Assembly: GCF_019175385.1 (NCBI RefSeq)
Contig: NC_083340.1
Coordinates: 21,030,336 to 21,094,335, forward strand
Direction: 5' to 3'
DNA length: 64,000 nt
From: Lycium barbarum
Taxonomy: Eukaryota > Streptophyta > Magnoliopsida > Solanales > Solanaceae
Positions 48,805 to 60,373 of this stretch are shown in pieces. Numbering within the stretch: the stretch's first letter is position 1; every line of letters starts with the position of its first letter. Made by a program: the position numbers and the translations under genes. A model generated the notes under the pieces. That model had not been told where the DNA came from, made no database searches, and saw only the letters and a program-made list of their open reading frames with translations.

Positions 48805-50032
48805 GGAAACGAAGCATACAGAAACTGCAACTGATCTAGCTTCCCGATATCTGGCGAAATGGATCCACTCAGTCTGTGATAAGGGAGGCTTCTGGATGAT
48901 CAAAAACAACAATTCTAGTAGTTCAATAGTGGACTTAAATATGAAGTTAGGTCAGTGTTAAGTGTTAGAATTAAATTAGTTTTTTCTTAGTTCAATACAA
49001 GAATGTGGAAAGCCACTCAAATCTCAACTACAAAAATTGCTTAAAGATTTTGTAGGAATATTCCGCCATTTGACAAGTAGCACTGTCAAACGGTGCTAGA
49101 GGATCAGCCCTACAGAGATGCAGCATAATGCAATCGAAAACCACTTCCACATTTAGTCAATATCAGCTGTAATTCAGTTCTACGAGATCAAAGATCGAAT
49201 TTGATCCAGAAATAACTTTATCCCAACTACTGGGGATTCTCAGCATTCATATAGTGTTATTTTTAATCAAAATGCTTCAGATATTTCAGAATCATGGAGC
49301 CCAAAATTAATATGTTAAAAACAACTAGAACCACAACAATGCCATCACCAGCAGAGAAGCTTTAACAATAATACAGAACTCACAAAGATGTAACTCTCTT
49401 TGATTTTGGGTCACATTGTACTCCTTTCCAGCCACAAGGATCAGAATCTTCTGGTCTCCACTTCTCGAGAACATCATCTGAACCAGGTATTGAGGTCCTA
49501 AAGTTGACGAGTGCTTGACCTGCAAAGATGTAGAGAAGTCTAGAGCATGGACTAAAGTGTAACTCTTACAAGAAGGAACAAGCTTCAGATATGTGACACA
49601 CATCATTTATCAAGTGAGCACTAGCATTAGATTCACGTAATGTATGAAGTAACAACTGAAAAGAAACTCAACAGCATTAGAACACCAGAACAACAGAAGA
49701 TTGCAAATATCCAATTATTAGAGGCAAACAAGCTTCAATTAATAATCATCTCAGACTAAATAACATAATTATACTGGTACTTGATTTAGGAAACTGACCA
49801 AGGAACTAGACCTATTGTATCATCTTGTTAAATATCTATCATATTCTCATCACATAAAATTTCACATGACGCCTAGCCTGTAAACTATATGGAAAAATCA
49901 AGCAAGAAATGCTGAAGCAAAGAGTAGCATCACACCATCAGGACTGAGAGCTAGCGTAACTCTTGAGGAACTGCAAAGCAACAGCACGACTAAAATCAAC
50001 AGCTCCTGAATTTTCAAAAAGAAGCCGCCCAT

Positions 50033-51129
50033 CTTGGCATTGGTCAAGCATAATAAGGCTACTGAAGCACATCTGACAGACTAGCCTGCGCTGCGATTCC
50101 CTTTGACATACAGTAAACAAGATGTAACACCAAAAAACCAGCAGTGGAAAATGAGAAATACTCCCTGGACGGACACAAACGCAGCAAAATATATTAGAAA
50201 AAATCCTGTAACGATCAAGGAAACTATTATGAATGAAATAATGAAGAAAAACATAAACAGCAAATGTATAGATAATTCTCACAGATCAGTGCACATTATT
50301 TCCTACTGTTTGACACTACATTGATATGCAGTTGGCACTTCTGTCTCACAAAGAGTGCACTGAAAACATTGAATTATCCTCTGGAATCATATATGCCACG
50401 TGAAGGCTGCATCTGGCAATCTAGAAATAACTTCCCAAACATAGAGTATAATGGTCATACCAAGAAAATTACTATTCTTCTATTATCTTGATAACCAAAT
50501 CTTCAGTAAAGTTTGCAAAAGGTACAAAGCACATCTATTGTAGAATACAGCGAACAAGTTTAGTTGATAGAATCCAGCTGAATGATAGAAATATATATAT
50601 GAACAGTGTGAATCAAGGAAGATGACTACTGATTTTTCAAGTCTTTTATTAAGAAGTATAGTCCCTGCAACCCGTCACAAGTTTCAGAAGAATGCTACTT
50701 AGCTGCCTGGACCTTGCTGCATTCACTTTACCAACCTCAAGGAGATTGTCAAACCTTAGTTGATCAAGGATAATCATCTCATTCATATCTTTTTATTAGC
50801 CTTAACATCAATGTGTAAGAATACTACTCAAGAGAGTTCCAACTAAAAGTCTAAGACTAAGCTCTTTATCTTCAGAGAGTAACTACAAAATCATGCCCTT
50901 CCTATTGAACTAAAGGTCTAACTCTCAGGTCTTTGTCTTCAGAAACATTATGCTAAAGAGAGCGGAGATTGTTCCCAAGAATAGGCTTAGTTTATTGTTT
51001 GGCGAATATTTGACCAACAGTACTTAAATCGTTTGGCCAAATATTGGCCAACAATACTAAGAATATGCCATGATACAACTAGTTTTGGATGATATAGTAA
51101 ATATAATCCACCTTTTCCACAAAAGCCCC
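50033..51129. other. Upstream region of the FEI-like pseudogene
   Basis: AT-rich; would hold its promoter. No motif, element or gene recognised. Confidence 0.4.
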
Positions 51130-52260
51130 AATGGGCCAAATAGTTTTTCATAAATACTAATCAATTTCAAGCAAGGCTTGATCTTGGCAATTGAAGACTC
51201 CGTAAACATGTTAGCAAGATTGTATCTAGTATTTATCTTCTAAACATGGACATTTCCTTCAGCACTGGTTTCCCTAATAAAGTGACACATCACATTAATG
51301 TATTTTATCATGGTATATCTGATCTATATGATCAAGTGAATGGCACTTTATCTATCATAGGAAATGAAGACTAAGCTCAACAAACAGACTGAGTCTACAA
51401 AAGCAACCAAAGTGTTAGTATATTTTCCAAACTTTAAACATGTGTAGTACTTCAAGTATCTGAAAATTCATTTCGAAGCTCGTCAATGGCCCTATGTGTT
51501 TTTCCCCGAACAAGCCACATATCGGGTTACTGCACTCATTGTTGCGGAATGTTTGGACAATCAATGGGCATACACACACCATTACATACATAATACTTCC
51601 AACTAGACTAGAATAACGTACATGTAACATATACCTACCTTCTTCCTCTTACCAGGACGACTAGGTAGCTGATAACCTAAAGATAGCAGCAAGATAGGTA
51701 CTCACTGGCTGGAACGGAGGGCAAGCCTTTGAAGAAGGGTGAACATTACACCTTAGGTGAATCCCACATCAGAATGGGAGAAAAAAGTCAGGGACCTTAT
51801 AAGAAAGAGTTCAGCACCATCTATCGAGGCGCCTTTTGGGTCAAAACCAAGGGACAATGCGGACCTAGGTCTAAAGCGGACAATACATTAACAATTGGAC
51901 CCGGACCTACACAAGCATTGTTTTCATTTCCTTTTAACTTCAAATCCTCCATGTTGTTACATATATACTTGTTCCACAAGTTTTCCATATAAGAAAATTG
52001 TGATGTTAACAAGTTTTCCATATAAGAAAATTGTCCTAACATCACGTTGTTCCAATTTCAAATTGTACATGACTTCCAAAACAGGCAAAACATGAAAAGA
52101 GATATGTTTAACATGTAAGAAAACACCATCAAAATTAACCCATTCACAACAAACAGAGCTTTTATACCTTGCAGCTTCAACCCCTAGAAGGCCTTCTTTT
52201 TTCTTGAAGAAACCATTTGCATCCAACAATTCTCTTTCCTATTGGCGATTTCATAAAAGA
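51130..52260 (-). pseudogene. Degraded copia RT-RNase H fragment
   Basis: In minus-strand order the remains of copia pol appear. RT: LKLEQRDVRTIFLYGKL near 52000-52060, part of it duplicated in tandem by a 40-bp repeat at 51977-52035. Then YSSLVGSIMYVMVCV near 51570-51620. Then RNase H: SAIHL near 51340 and HFIRET near 51270. Then the C-terminal NLANMFTESSIAKIKPCL near 51170-51230. Several stops and a large internal deletion. No LTRs found. Much older than the intact copia element. Confidence 0.75.
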
Positions 52261-53597
52261 TTAATTACCATTCTTGTGGACAGACTCAAGTTCCGAATGT
52301 CGGTTTCAGTAATCTCATTGAATAAGTAAACATTTGAATTGGATCAATTGCATGGTGCCAATGAAATCGAGTGTCAATTCCCATCTTATTAAATTAACTG
52401 ATCAGCGTGCTTCTCACTTCAGTCAATTAGCAATAATATTTCCATGGACTACTAGGAATCTGTTTCATGTAGCTTGACAAGGAAATTTCTAATATAACGA
52501 CCTTCTAACATGTAATTACCAGTTCCTATAATCCTAATGGTGGCATATATTTAACCTTTAACTGCTCAAGCCCTAATCATAAATCAAACCAATTACAATC
52601 CTGAACCAAAAACATTAAAAGTATATTTCCATTTCACCGGAATACATTCACCCCCTAAGTCAAAAATTCATCTACTGAAACTACAAAGTTTCAACAATCC
52701 CAAAAAAAGCGGACACATACATAAGACCCCAAATCCAATGTACACCAATCACAGCCTTGAGTATAACCCAACAAAAGATTCATCTAAACAAACATAAAAA
52801 TAAAAAATCAAACCTTTATACACACACTAACACAGACAAAACCAAAATCAAGAACATGAAAATGCAAACCAATGTACACCCATTTAAGGACTAAGTATAA
52901 CCACCAAAATATCCAAAGAAAAGAATCATCTAAACAAACAAATAAAGATCAAAACTTTATACACATACTAAAACAAGCACATCCAAAATCAAGAACCTGA
53001 AAATGCAAAAAATGAAACCCACCATCACCAAATCCCAAAACCAGTGTACACCCATTAATGCAGTCAGTATTAATGCATTCGACGCCTCAGATCCACCAAG
53101 CACCACTTCAGCTTATTTTCTCCTTTGGCTGTTTTCTTTTCATGCTTCATTCAGAAGGATGAACAACGTTTCGTGAAGCACTTTTTTAACAAAAAAAGAA
53201 AATTGGAAGTTTTAAAAAATCAGCAATTATCCATTATGAGTTTTTAGTTTGTTAATAAATCAATACAGTGCCTATAGGTGAAAGGTATTGTGGGAGATAC
53301 CCTAATAACAGTTCCACAATTGTAACTATAAAGAAATTAGCAGCACAATATCTCACCTAATCCATAATAGTTACAAACTGGTAAACAGTATTCCAATTTC
53401 CAGAGACAAAATTGAAAAACCTGGCGAACGTTTATATTCCAAAACTTCTTAATAGACGACATTCTTCATTGAACAAGAACTCAAAATAAAAAGTGTTCAA
53501 GAGACTGCAAGACCACAGACACAAAAGAAAATGGATGTTTTTTTTGGTTCCCACAGCAAGGTTAAATAACGCAGTGTTGGTTCAAGGACCGAAACAC
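52261..53597. other. Intergenic, 3' side of eIF3G
   Basis: AT-rich. Two similar stretches (about 52720-52860 and 52870-53050), both with acaccaatgtacaccca-like and aatcaagaac-like phrases, suggest an old local duplication. No gene recognised. The part next to 53598 should hold the eIF3G 3' UTR. Confidence 0.45.
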
Positions 53598-55335
53598 TTA
53601 AGTAGCTCTTGGAGCAGCCCATTCAACTCTAAGAATGAGATTGTCATAACCATAACCATTGAGCTTGTTTATAGCCTTATCGGCATCTTCTCTGTTGACA
53701 AAGTTGACAAAACCAAATCCTCTGCTCATTCCCGTCTTTTGATCAATGGCAACATACACTCTGCTGACATGACCAAAGGGACGGAACAGCTCCAACAAAT
53801 CAGCCTCCCGAGTGTCCTCAGAAAGGTTGGTGACCCTAACAGAGTTTTCTTCATTCCTTCTTCTCATCTCAGTCCCGCCACCACCAGCTCTCTCTGCAGC
53901 ACCACCTCTCATGCTCGGAGGAACATAAGCACTCTTTTGAGGACCGGCCCCACCAGCAGCAGGCGCTTCAGCTGAAGGTGGCTTATCCATGAAGGTTTCA
54001 CTTGGCTGAGCAAGATCCTTGAAAGGGCATTTTGATGTCCAGTGATCACCCTTCTTACCACAGGTTCTACAAACCATAAGAACAGCCCCTGCTTTCCCAA
54101 TTTGAGCCAATGAGTCTCCACTAGCTTTAGCTTCATCTTTGTTGGAACCTATACAACATTCCATGATCACAATAACAGAGTTAGGTAAACTTTAAATAAA
54201 GCTCAAGTCAACTAATGCATATCCTTGGACACTTAAAACACATATACCGCATCTAAAACACAAAAAGATTGGAAATAATGTGCTCAACTCTCATACTCCC
54301 ACTACAGGAGATATAGTTGCAACAATACCATCTCTTTACTAGAGAAGATTTGCAGTATTACTAAAATAGCTACACAGGCAGCATTCCACAAGCATATAAA
54401 TTTTTTTCCATTTCTCATCACTTAAATAGGAGATCACAAACACAGCTGCAAAATCCATTCTTTTTCCATAACAGAAGTGAGATGAATCACGGTGAATGCA
54501 TACAATTTATAGCAACTCCCACATTCTCACTACTGAGGTCGAGTAGCCAATAATATGTACATGAGACATATAAAAGCTCTGCATCATAAAAGATTGCATT
54601 CCACATGTGTCTCGCCTTTGTCCTTCTAACCAACTAAAGAGAAGAGGAAATTCATCCCAACGACAGTCTCCATCTTAAACCAATTAACAACTTTTTCAAA
54701 CAAAGTTCCCCCCTTTTCCCCTAATTCACCATAACACAGTTTAACCCTCCTTACAACTTTGAGATGGAACAACTACCCATTTTATTACAACAACCAGATA
54801 ATTACCATGCTACAGCAGTCAAACGGTAACAAGCAACCCACAACAACCAGATAATAACACAAATATAGTATTAGACAAATCGATTAAAAAAATACACGAA
54901 TTCACAGCCAAAAGAGCAAAGCAATAACGACCCAATTGACAATTAAGCACAGAATTACAAATCACAACCAAAACACCGAATTGAGATTAGATGTATACCA
55001 GGAGCTGTAGGTCGTTCAAGAATAATTTCCTCAGTAGAAACCATAGTAAGTCTAGCACCAACATCTTCATGTACAGCATCACCAAACTTAGGCCAATTCC
55101 TCCTCTCAATAGCACCTTTACTGAGCCTAGCATTAGCTAGCTTACGTATACGTGTTGTGGTTGTTATTTTCACCTTGTTACCTTCATCATTAAACTTGTA
55201 TTCCACTACTTTCTTTACCCCATTTGAATCTGGTCCAAATACTTGTTTCGGTGGTAACAGGAAATCTAAGTCCTCTGCATCGTCTTCTAATTCTCCCCAT
55301 TTGATTTTTCGTTGGTTTGCTGTTTCCACAGCCAT
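53598..55335 (-). CDS. TIF3G1: Translation initiation factor eIF3 subunit G (two exons)
   Basis: Exon 1 is 55335-54999 and exon 2 is 54148-53598; joined they encode 295 aa. The donor is G|GTATAC and the acceptor TATAG|GT. The N terminus has the eIF3G signature KWGELEDDAEDLDFLLPP and the conserved MVSTEEI. A CX2CX5HX4C zinc knuckle lies at about 139-153. A C-terminal RRM spans about 213-290, with RNP1 RGFGFVNF. The protein is part of the cytoplasmic eIF3 complex in scanning and reinitiation. Met at 55335 is chosen because the family begins MAVxT; an in-frame Met eight codons upstream (55359) is less likely. No defect seen. Full length for the plant family. Confidence 0.95.
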
Positions 55336-55373
55336 TGATTGATGATTTGCGATAAACAAAACGGTTTTGGTAG

Positions 55374-55381
55374 TAGGGTTT
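55374..55381 (-). promoter_or_regulatory. Telo-box in the eIF3G leader
   Basis: AAACCCTA on the minus strand, about 40 bases before the eIF3G start codon. The motif is common in plant translation-machinery promoters. Confidence 0.65.
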
Positions 55382-55500
55382 TCTTTTGTGTTTTTCTGTT
55401 GAGACCAAACAAAAGGGTATGGTTTTGGGATATATGTGAATTGTGAAGAGTTGATCCGAAAGGCTAAAGAGATTTGTAATGGCGGTGGAGGATTTTGGAT

Positions 55501-55529
55501 TGGGCTTTTTTGTATTTGCTAAAGGCCCA
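55501..55529 (-). promoter_or_regulatory. Paired site II elements of eIF3G
   Basis: TGGGCT at 55501-55506 (+ strand) and TGGGCC at 55529-55524 (minus strand). Site II motifs paired with a telo-box typify TCP-regulated ribosome and translation genes in plants. Confidence 0.6.
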
Positions 55530-56769
55530 ATTTTAGATGTAATAGGATTTGGGTCATTTGCACTTCTGTCCCTGTTTTGTGCTGATCTTTTTGTCTCTCA
55601 AGACTATTATTTTTTTTTTTTTGTGGAACATAAATTTATAAAGTAACTAGATTATTTGAAAGTTGTGTCATGTGTGTGTTTAATGAGATAGTATAAGGCC
55701 TAAAATCACTATTTATCACAACGGAATCAAATGTTAACATCCCCTAGTTGGCAACGAAACTCGAAGTTTGACATCTGCTGTCAAATGTCCAAAGTTGTGT
55801 AATTTTATAACAAAGATAAAACTTTCTTATAATTCTTTATTCTTTTCTTATAAAAGAAGTACCTCATTTTTTATATATAAATATCCACAAATTATGCGCC
55901 GATTTTAAAAGAACTCATGCCCCCATTAGACATGAGTTTGATTTTGAAGGACAAAAATTAAAGACTGCCCATTTAAAGGCCAAACCGTGCTATTTTCATT
56001 TCTGTCCCACCCTTTTTTGGGGGGATAGAATAGACTTTATATATAATATTAGCTAAACGTTACATCGGAGTTCATTATACATAAGTTACCTAACTTAGCT
56101 AAAGTAGACTGAGGCCCCTCTTTTTCCTTCATTGGCCAAAACTTCTATTTAGAGTTTGATATTAAAAGATTCAATGGGATTAAAAGTGCTTAATAGACTA
56201 TCGAGCTCAACTTTGTTAGAGGATGTTTCGAGATATAAACTATAAAGTGTTTGAAGAGTGCAGTAAAAAATTCAGAAAAATTTAGTCATGTAAATGCTGG
56301 CGATTTGTTAATCGAAATGTACATAGTTAATTTTAGGATGTTAAAGTATATTAGCGGTACATTAGTCCAAACTAAGCAATAAAAATTACAGTTTCTTTTC
56401 TTTTAAAGGTTGAGATATTTTTGTTTAAGTATATTGGTTGAGTAATTTTCGTTCAAGTACTATAAGGAACTTAAAGACTTCTGATTAACAAAAGTGCACG
56501 CACCTTCGGCTAAGCTATTTATTCAATTTTATTTCGTAAAAGATTATAAATATTAAATTAAATATAAGTATCAATAATTTAAAATGACAAAGCTCGACTT
56601 CATGCAGTGGTGAAGCACATCCTCTACTTGTTAGAGATCGGGAGTTCGTAACTCTAATTTATTTCATAGGTGTGCAATTCCTTTAGACTAATTCCTTTAC
56701 AAAAATAAATCCTACTTAACCCTTCGTAACCTTTTGATTTCGAAAAATAATATATTCTTCACCTTTTAA
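55530..56769. other. Intergenic between divergent eIF3G and the right SH3P gene
   Basis: AT-rich. A short stretch at about 56590-56650 resembles a tRNA-derived SINE head, but no boundaries can be set. No gene recognised. Confidence 0.4.
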
Positions 56770-57638
56770 ATGGGCTAATAAACCTTCATTGAATTGATCG
56801 TAAATCAACGACCAAAATTGAGTTGGATCATTAGATGTAATTATAAGAAAAAGCTATGCAACAAATACTGTGAATCTGGCCATTTGAAATGAAAAAGTAT
56901 AACTCTTTTGAAAAATGATAATACTGGTATCAAATTAAAATATTCGAAGGACAAAAGATAAACATCAAACACAAGATATCATCCAATAAACTCTTAATTA
57001 ATTGGTTCACCACTACTTTCCTAAGATTACAAAAGTAAAAGAGTATAAAAATCAAAAATCTTAAAACAATAAATAAAAAAGATGTGACCGAATAAATAAA
57101 TAAATGAAGTGGTGAACATGTCAAATCTTAAACGGTACAAATAAAAGTGTCACACTCACATTGTTCCCGAAGGGAAATCCATAAAATTGAAATGTTACAT
57201 AGACATTGCCGCATGAAGCGCGCATAAACCGAAAAATGGTCCAAATTAAAAAATAAAATAAGAAAGTCACACATTCACACTCTAATAAAGTCAACCGGCT
57301 ACTAAAAAAAATACTTGTGTTCTAAATTAACTTGATCATAAATCAACGGTCTAAATTAAATTGGATTACTACATGTAATTATAAAAAAAATAAAAAAGCT
57401 AGGCAACTAATGTTGTGAATCCCGCCGTTTGGATTGAGAAAATATACATATCTCTTTTGAAAAAAGGTAGTATTGAATTAAGACATTTGGAAAGGAAATA
57501 GCGATTAGGGACAACCAACTTGAGGTTAAGTACTGTTAATTCCTCTATTGGGGATACTTTGTAATTTGTACTCATCGTTTCGATAACAAAGGACAAAAGA
57601 CAAACACCAAACAAAATATATCATCCAATAAACCCTTA

Positions 57639-57906
57639 GGCCCGTTTGTTAGCCGGTTAGAGTTATACATGGATTAGTTATGAGGAAATATATCTATTAA
57701 TTTATGTAGGTATTAGTTATGTCTGTACCGTTATTTATATATTAGTTATTTCACCTTTTGCACTGCATTAAATAATATATAAATTTACTCATAACTTATA
57801 CATATATTAATTATTTAATTTATAAATTACAAATCAAATATCGTATTACATATACAACATTTTAATACATGAATAACTTACTCCGAATCAGCTATCAAAC
57901 GACCCC
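57639..57906. mobile_element. MITE-like insert in unit 2
   Basis: Inverted ends GGCCCGTTTGTTAGC and, in reverse complement, GGGGTCGTTTGATAGC. 268 bp, AT-rich. Unit 1 shows the unfilled site (ataaactcttaattaattgg at about 56986-57005). A clear target duplication is not visible, so the superfamily is not assigned. Confidence 0.65.
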
Positions 57907-58169
57907 AATTAATTGGTTCACCCAGCTTTCCTTATATATTAAAAAAAAGTAGTAAAACAGCAAAAAGAAGAAGAAAAAAACACAAAAACCTTAAACAATC
58001 CACCAAGAACAATAAATAAGAAAATATAAACCGAAAGAAAAAATGAAGTGGTGAACATGTCAAATCCTTGAAAAGGACAAAGTCACACACTCTCGAAAGG
58101 AAATTCATAAAATTGGAACGTGACACACTGCAAGAATGACACGGATAAATCGAGAAATGTCCATATCAA

Positions 58170-58375
58170 AAAAATATTTTCTCCGCCTCAAATTATTTAT
58201 CATAATTACTAAAAAATATTTATTTTAAATTATTTATCATTTGAAAAATTTAAGACATAATTAATTATTATTTTCTTCTATTTTATCCTTAATAAATTTT
58301 ATTATTAATAAAAATGATACATAAATAAAATAAAAATTTAATGAAGAAATTATAACTTAAATATAATTAAGCGCA
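58170..58375. mobile_element. Possible Stowaway-like MITE remnant
   Basis: Contains CTCCGCCTCAAATTATTTATCAT, a form common at Stowaway-type ends, in very AT-rich DNA absent from unit 1. The far end is not convincing. Confidence 0.35.
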
Positions 58376-58792
58376 AAGGTTAGATTATTCCTCGAGGAGA
58401 CGCGTAAATAAACGAAAAAAGTAAGAAAAGTCGCGCACACACTCTAATGAAGTCAGCCGGCTACTTAAAAAATAGCACTGGTGACTTCTCTCTGTTTTCC
58501 ACTATCCTTTCTTCTTTTTTAACACATCAACTATTCTTCTTCCTTTTAGCGTTATATTTTGTACAGAAACAGTAACCGACACTTTTTCTCTTATGTCCCA
58601 TACCCTTTTTATATTATTTTCCAACCCCACTTTCTCTTTTCTTATTGGTTATTGCTCTTCTGGTATGTTTGTAACTTTACCTGTAACAAAAAAGCACCTT
58701 TCTTGGGTACCCTTTTGCTTGTTATTAAGTGGGGTTGTGTCAAGATTTTGAATTACTATATACTTTGGGAGAACAACTGGGAAGGACTTAAT

Positions 58793-60334
58793 ATGGAAGC
58801 TATAAAGAAACAAGCAACTAAATTGAGGGAGCAAGTTGCTAAGCAACAACAGGTTTTGGTTTTTATTTACTTTCCTTTAATACAGTTATATGTTTGTTTT
58901 TTTGAGTATTGTTTTTTGGTTGGGGAAGTGACAATTATATCTTTCTTTTTTTCTCCTTTGTTTGGTCTTAGAGAAAAGTTGAGATAAGTTTTAATCAACT
59001 TGCTAAAGTTGTTACTCATTTAAATGGACAAAGATTCCATTTTTGTTTAATATTATTGCATCTTATTATGAGTTACTGTATTGTTTCATTATTTTTATTA
59101 ATATTATTCTATATATACTTATCTGTTTTGAGGATTTTTGGTAGTAGAAGTGACAAGTTACTGAAGTTTTTTTTTTTTCTTTTGTTTATCTCAGAGAAAG
59201 TTGAGATAAGTTTTAGTCAACTTGCTATAGTTGTTACTTATTTAAATGGACAAAGATTCCAATTTTATTAGTATTATTGCATCTTATTGCGAGTTACTGT
59301 ATTGTTTGATTATTTTTGTTAATATTATTGCATATATTTATTTATTTATTGAGGATTTTTGGTAGGAGAAGTGACAAGTTACCAAAGGTTTTTTTTTATT
59401 TCTAGAGATAAGTTGAGATAAGTTTTAATCAGCTAGCATAGTTATTCCTGGCAAAGATTCCATTTTTATTACTAATATTATTGCATCTTATCGTGAGTTA
59501 CTCTATTGTTTGATTATTTTGTTTGGAAGTTTATTTGGAGCCTGTTAGAATTTGTTTGTGTATTTCAATTTTGGACTTTGGGCGGTTTTTAGTTTTGCTA
59601 TTGGGCAGCAGCGTAGTATATATGTTTAAGTAAGAAAAGGATTGAACCTGAAGTAGCTCTGGTAGGATTTCTTAAGTTTTGTGTTGCTTTGTCCATGTAA
59701 CAAGGCAATAACGTTCGTGTGCTTCCGATAACATAACAAGCTACTAGAACTAGAGAAAAATAAATTTAACTGGTGATTTTAAGAGGTATAGCCTAGAAGT
59801 GAGGAACCCCGATCACCAATCATAAGGTTGGGGTTTCGAGCCAACAAGGGGCTAAAGTAGGAAAGGGCATCACTGCTTCAGGGAAGCCAACCAGCTTGCT
59901 GACAGATTGATTAACCTGAGCCACAGTCTTGATGAAATTCAGGTTTTCAACTCTTTTGCTGACCTTCCTAACAACATCAAAGGCTTAATAAACATGGACA
60001 AATGGAACCTACCATCATTCAGGATCACACAAAAAAAGCCTTCTCAAATAGTTTATGATCCTCCTTGAGTTGTATTTCCTTTTGCTGTTTTTGGTTAGGA
60101 GCCGAGGGTCTTTCGGAAACGGCCTCTCTATCTTCCGAGATGGGGATAAGGTCTGCGTACACTTTAACTTCTCCGGACCCCACACTGTGGGATTTCACTG
60201 GGTATGTTGTTGTTGTTGCTGCTGTTTTTGGTTAGGACTTAGAAGGATAGTCTCATCTCAATGATCATGTACAAAGTTTGGGATGCCAAACTCAGTATTG
60301 TAACTTCTTGCACATAAATGATCAATGGAGAAAA

Positions 60335-60373
<39 letters not shown>

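Larger units (their letters stand above)
36908..50032 (-). pseudogene. FEI: FEI1/FEI2-type LRR receptor kinase, decayed
   Basis: Exons on the minus strand: 50032-49936 (signal peptide MGGFFLKIQELLILVVLLLC, then ALSPDG), 49519-49384 (LRRNT: WRPEDSDPCGWKGVQC), three LRR exons of exactly 72 bp (48891-48820, 48703-48632, 47865-47794), a kinase N-lobe exon (about 46770-46526, [14 protein letters not shown]), 39897-39652 (catalytic loop, DFGLAKLL), 39093-38960 ([12 protein letters not shown]) and 37120-36908 (ends [16 protein letters not shown]). Frames join cleanly from the start through the third LRR exon. Missing are the remaining LRR repeats, the transmembrane segment and the juxtamembrane part, expected between 47794 and 46770. 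The HRD arginine codon is TGA (39791-39793). Family role: plasma-membrane kinases in cell-wall synthesis. A copia element sits in the intron between 46526 and 39897. Confidence 0.9.
56770..58470 (+). repeat. Diverged tandem duplication upstream of the right SH3P gene
   Basis: Unit 1 (about 56770-57315) and unit 2 (about 57333-58470) share ordered phrases: atcgtaaatcaacg, catccaataaac, attaattggttcacc, gaagtggtgaacatgtcaaat, and aagtc(a/g)(a/g)ccggctact at the end. Unit 2 is longer because of two inserts, at 57639-57906 and about 58170-58375. It is proximal to the SH3P 5' end, so the promoter may include it. Confidence 0.75.

Noticed and set aside
55554..56015. Possible MITE with tctgtccc-type inverted ends
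   Set aside because: The two ends match only over a short stretch, and no target duplication was found.
56590..56690. tRNA-like or SINE-head sequence (gtggtgaagcacatcc ... gagatcgggagttcg)
   Set aside because: A box-B-like word is present but no complete tRNA cloverleaf, tail or target duplication could be traced.
58559..58792. In-frame extension of 78 codons upstream of the SH3P start
   Set aside because: Composition is that of a T-rich leader and the family starts at MEAI(R/K)KQ. Treated as 5' UTR.
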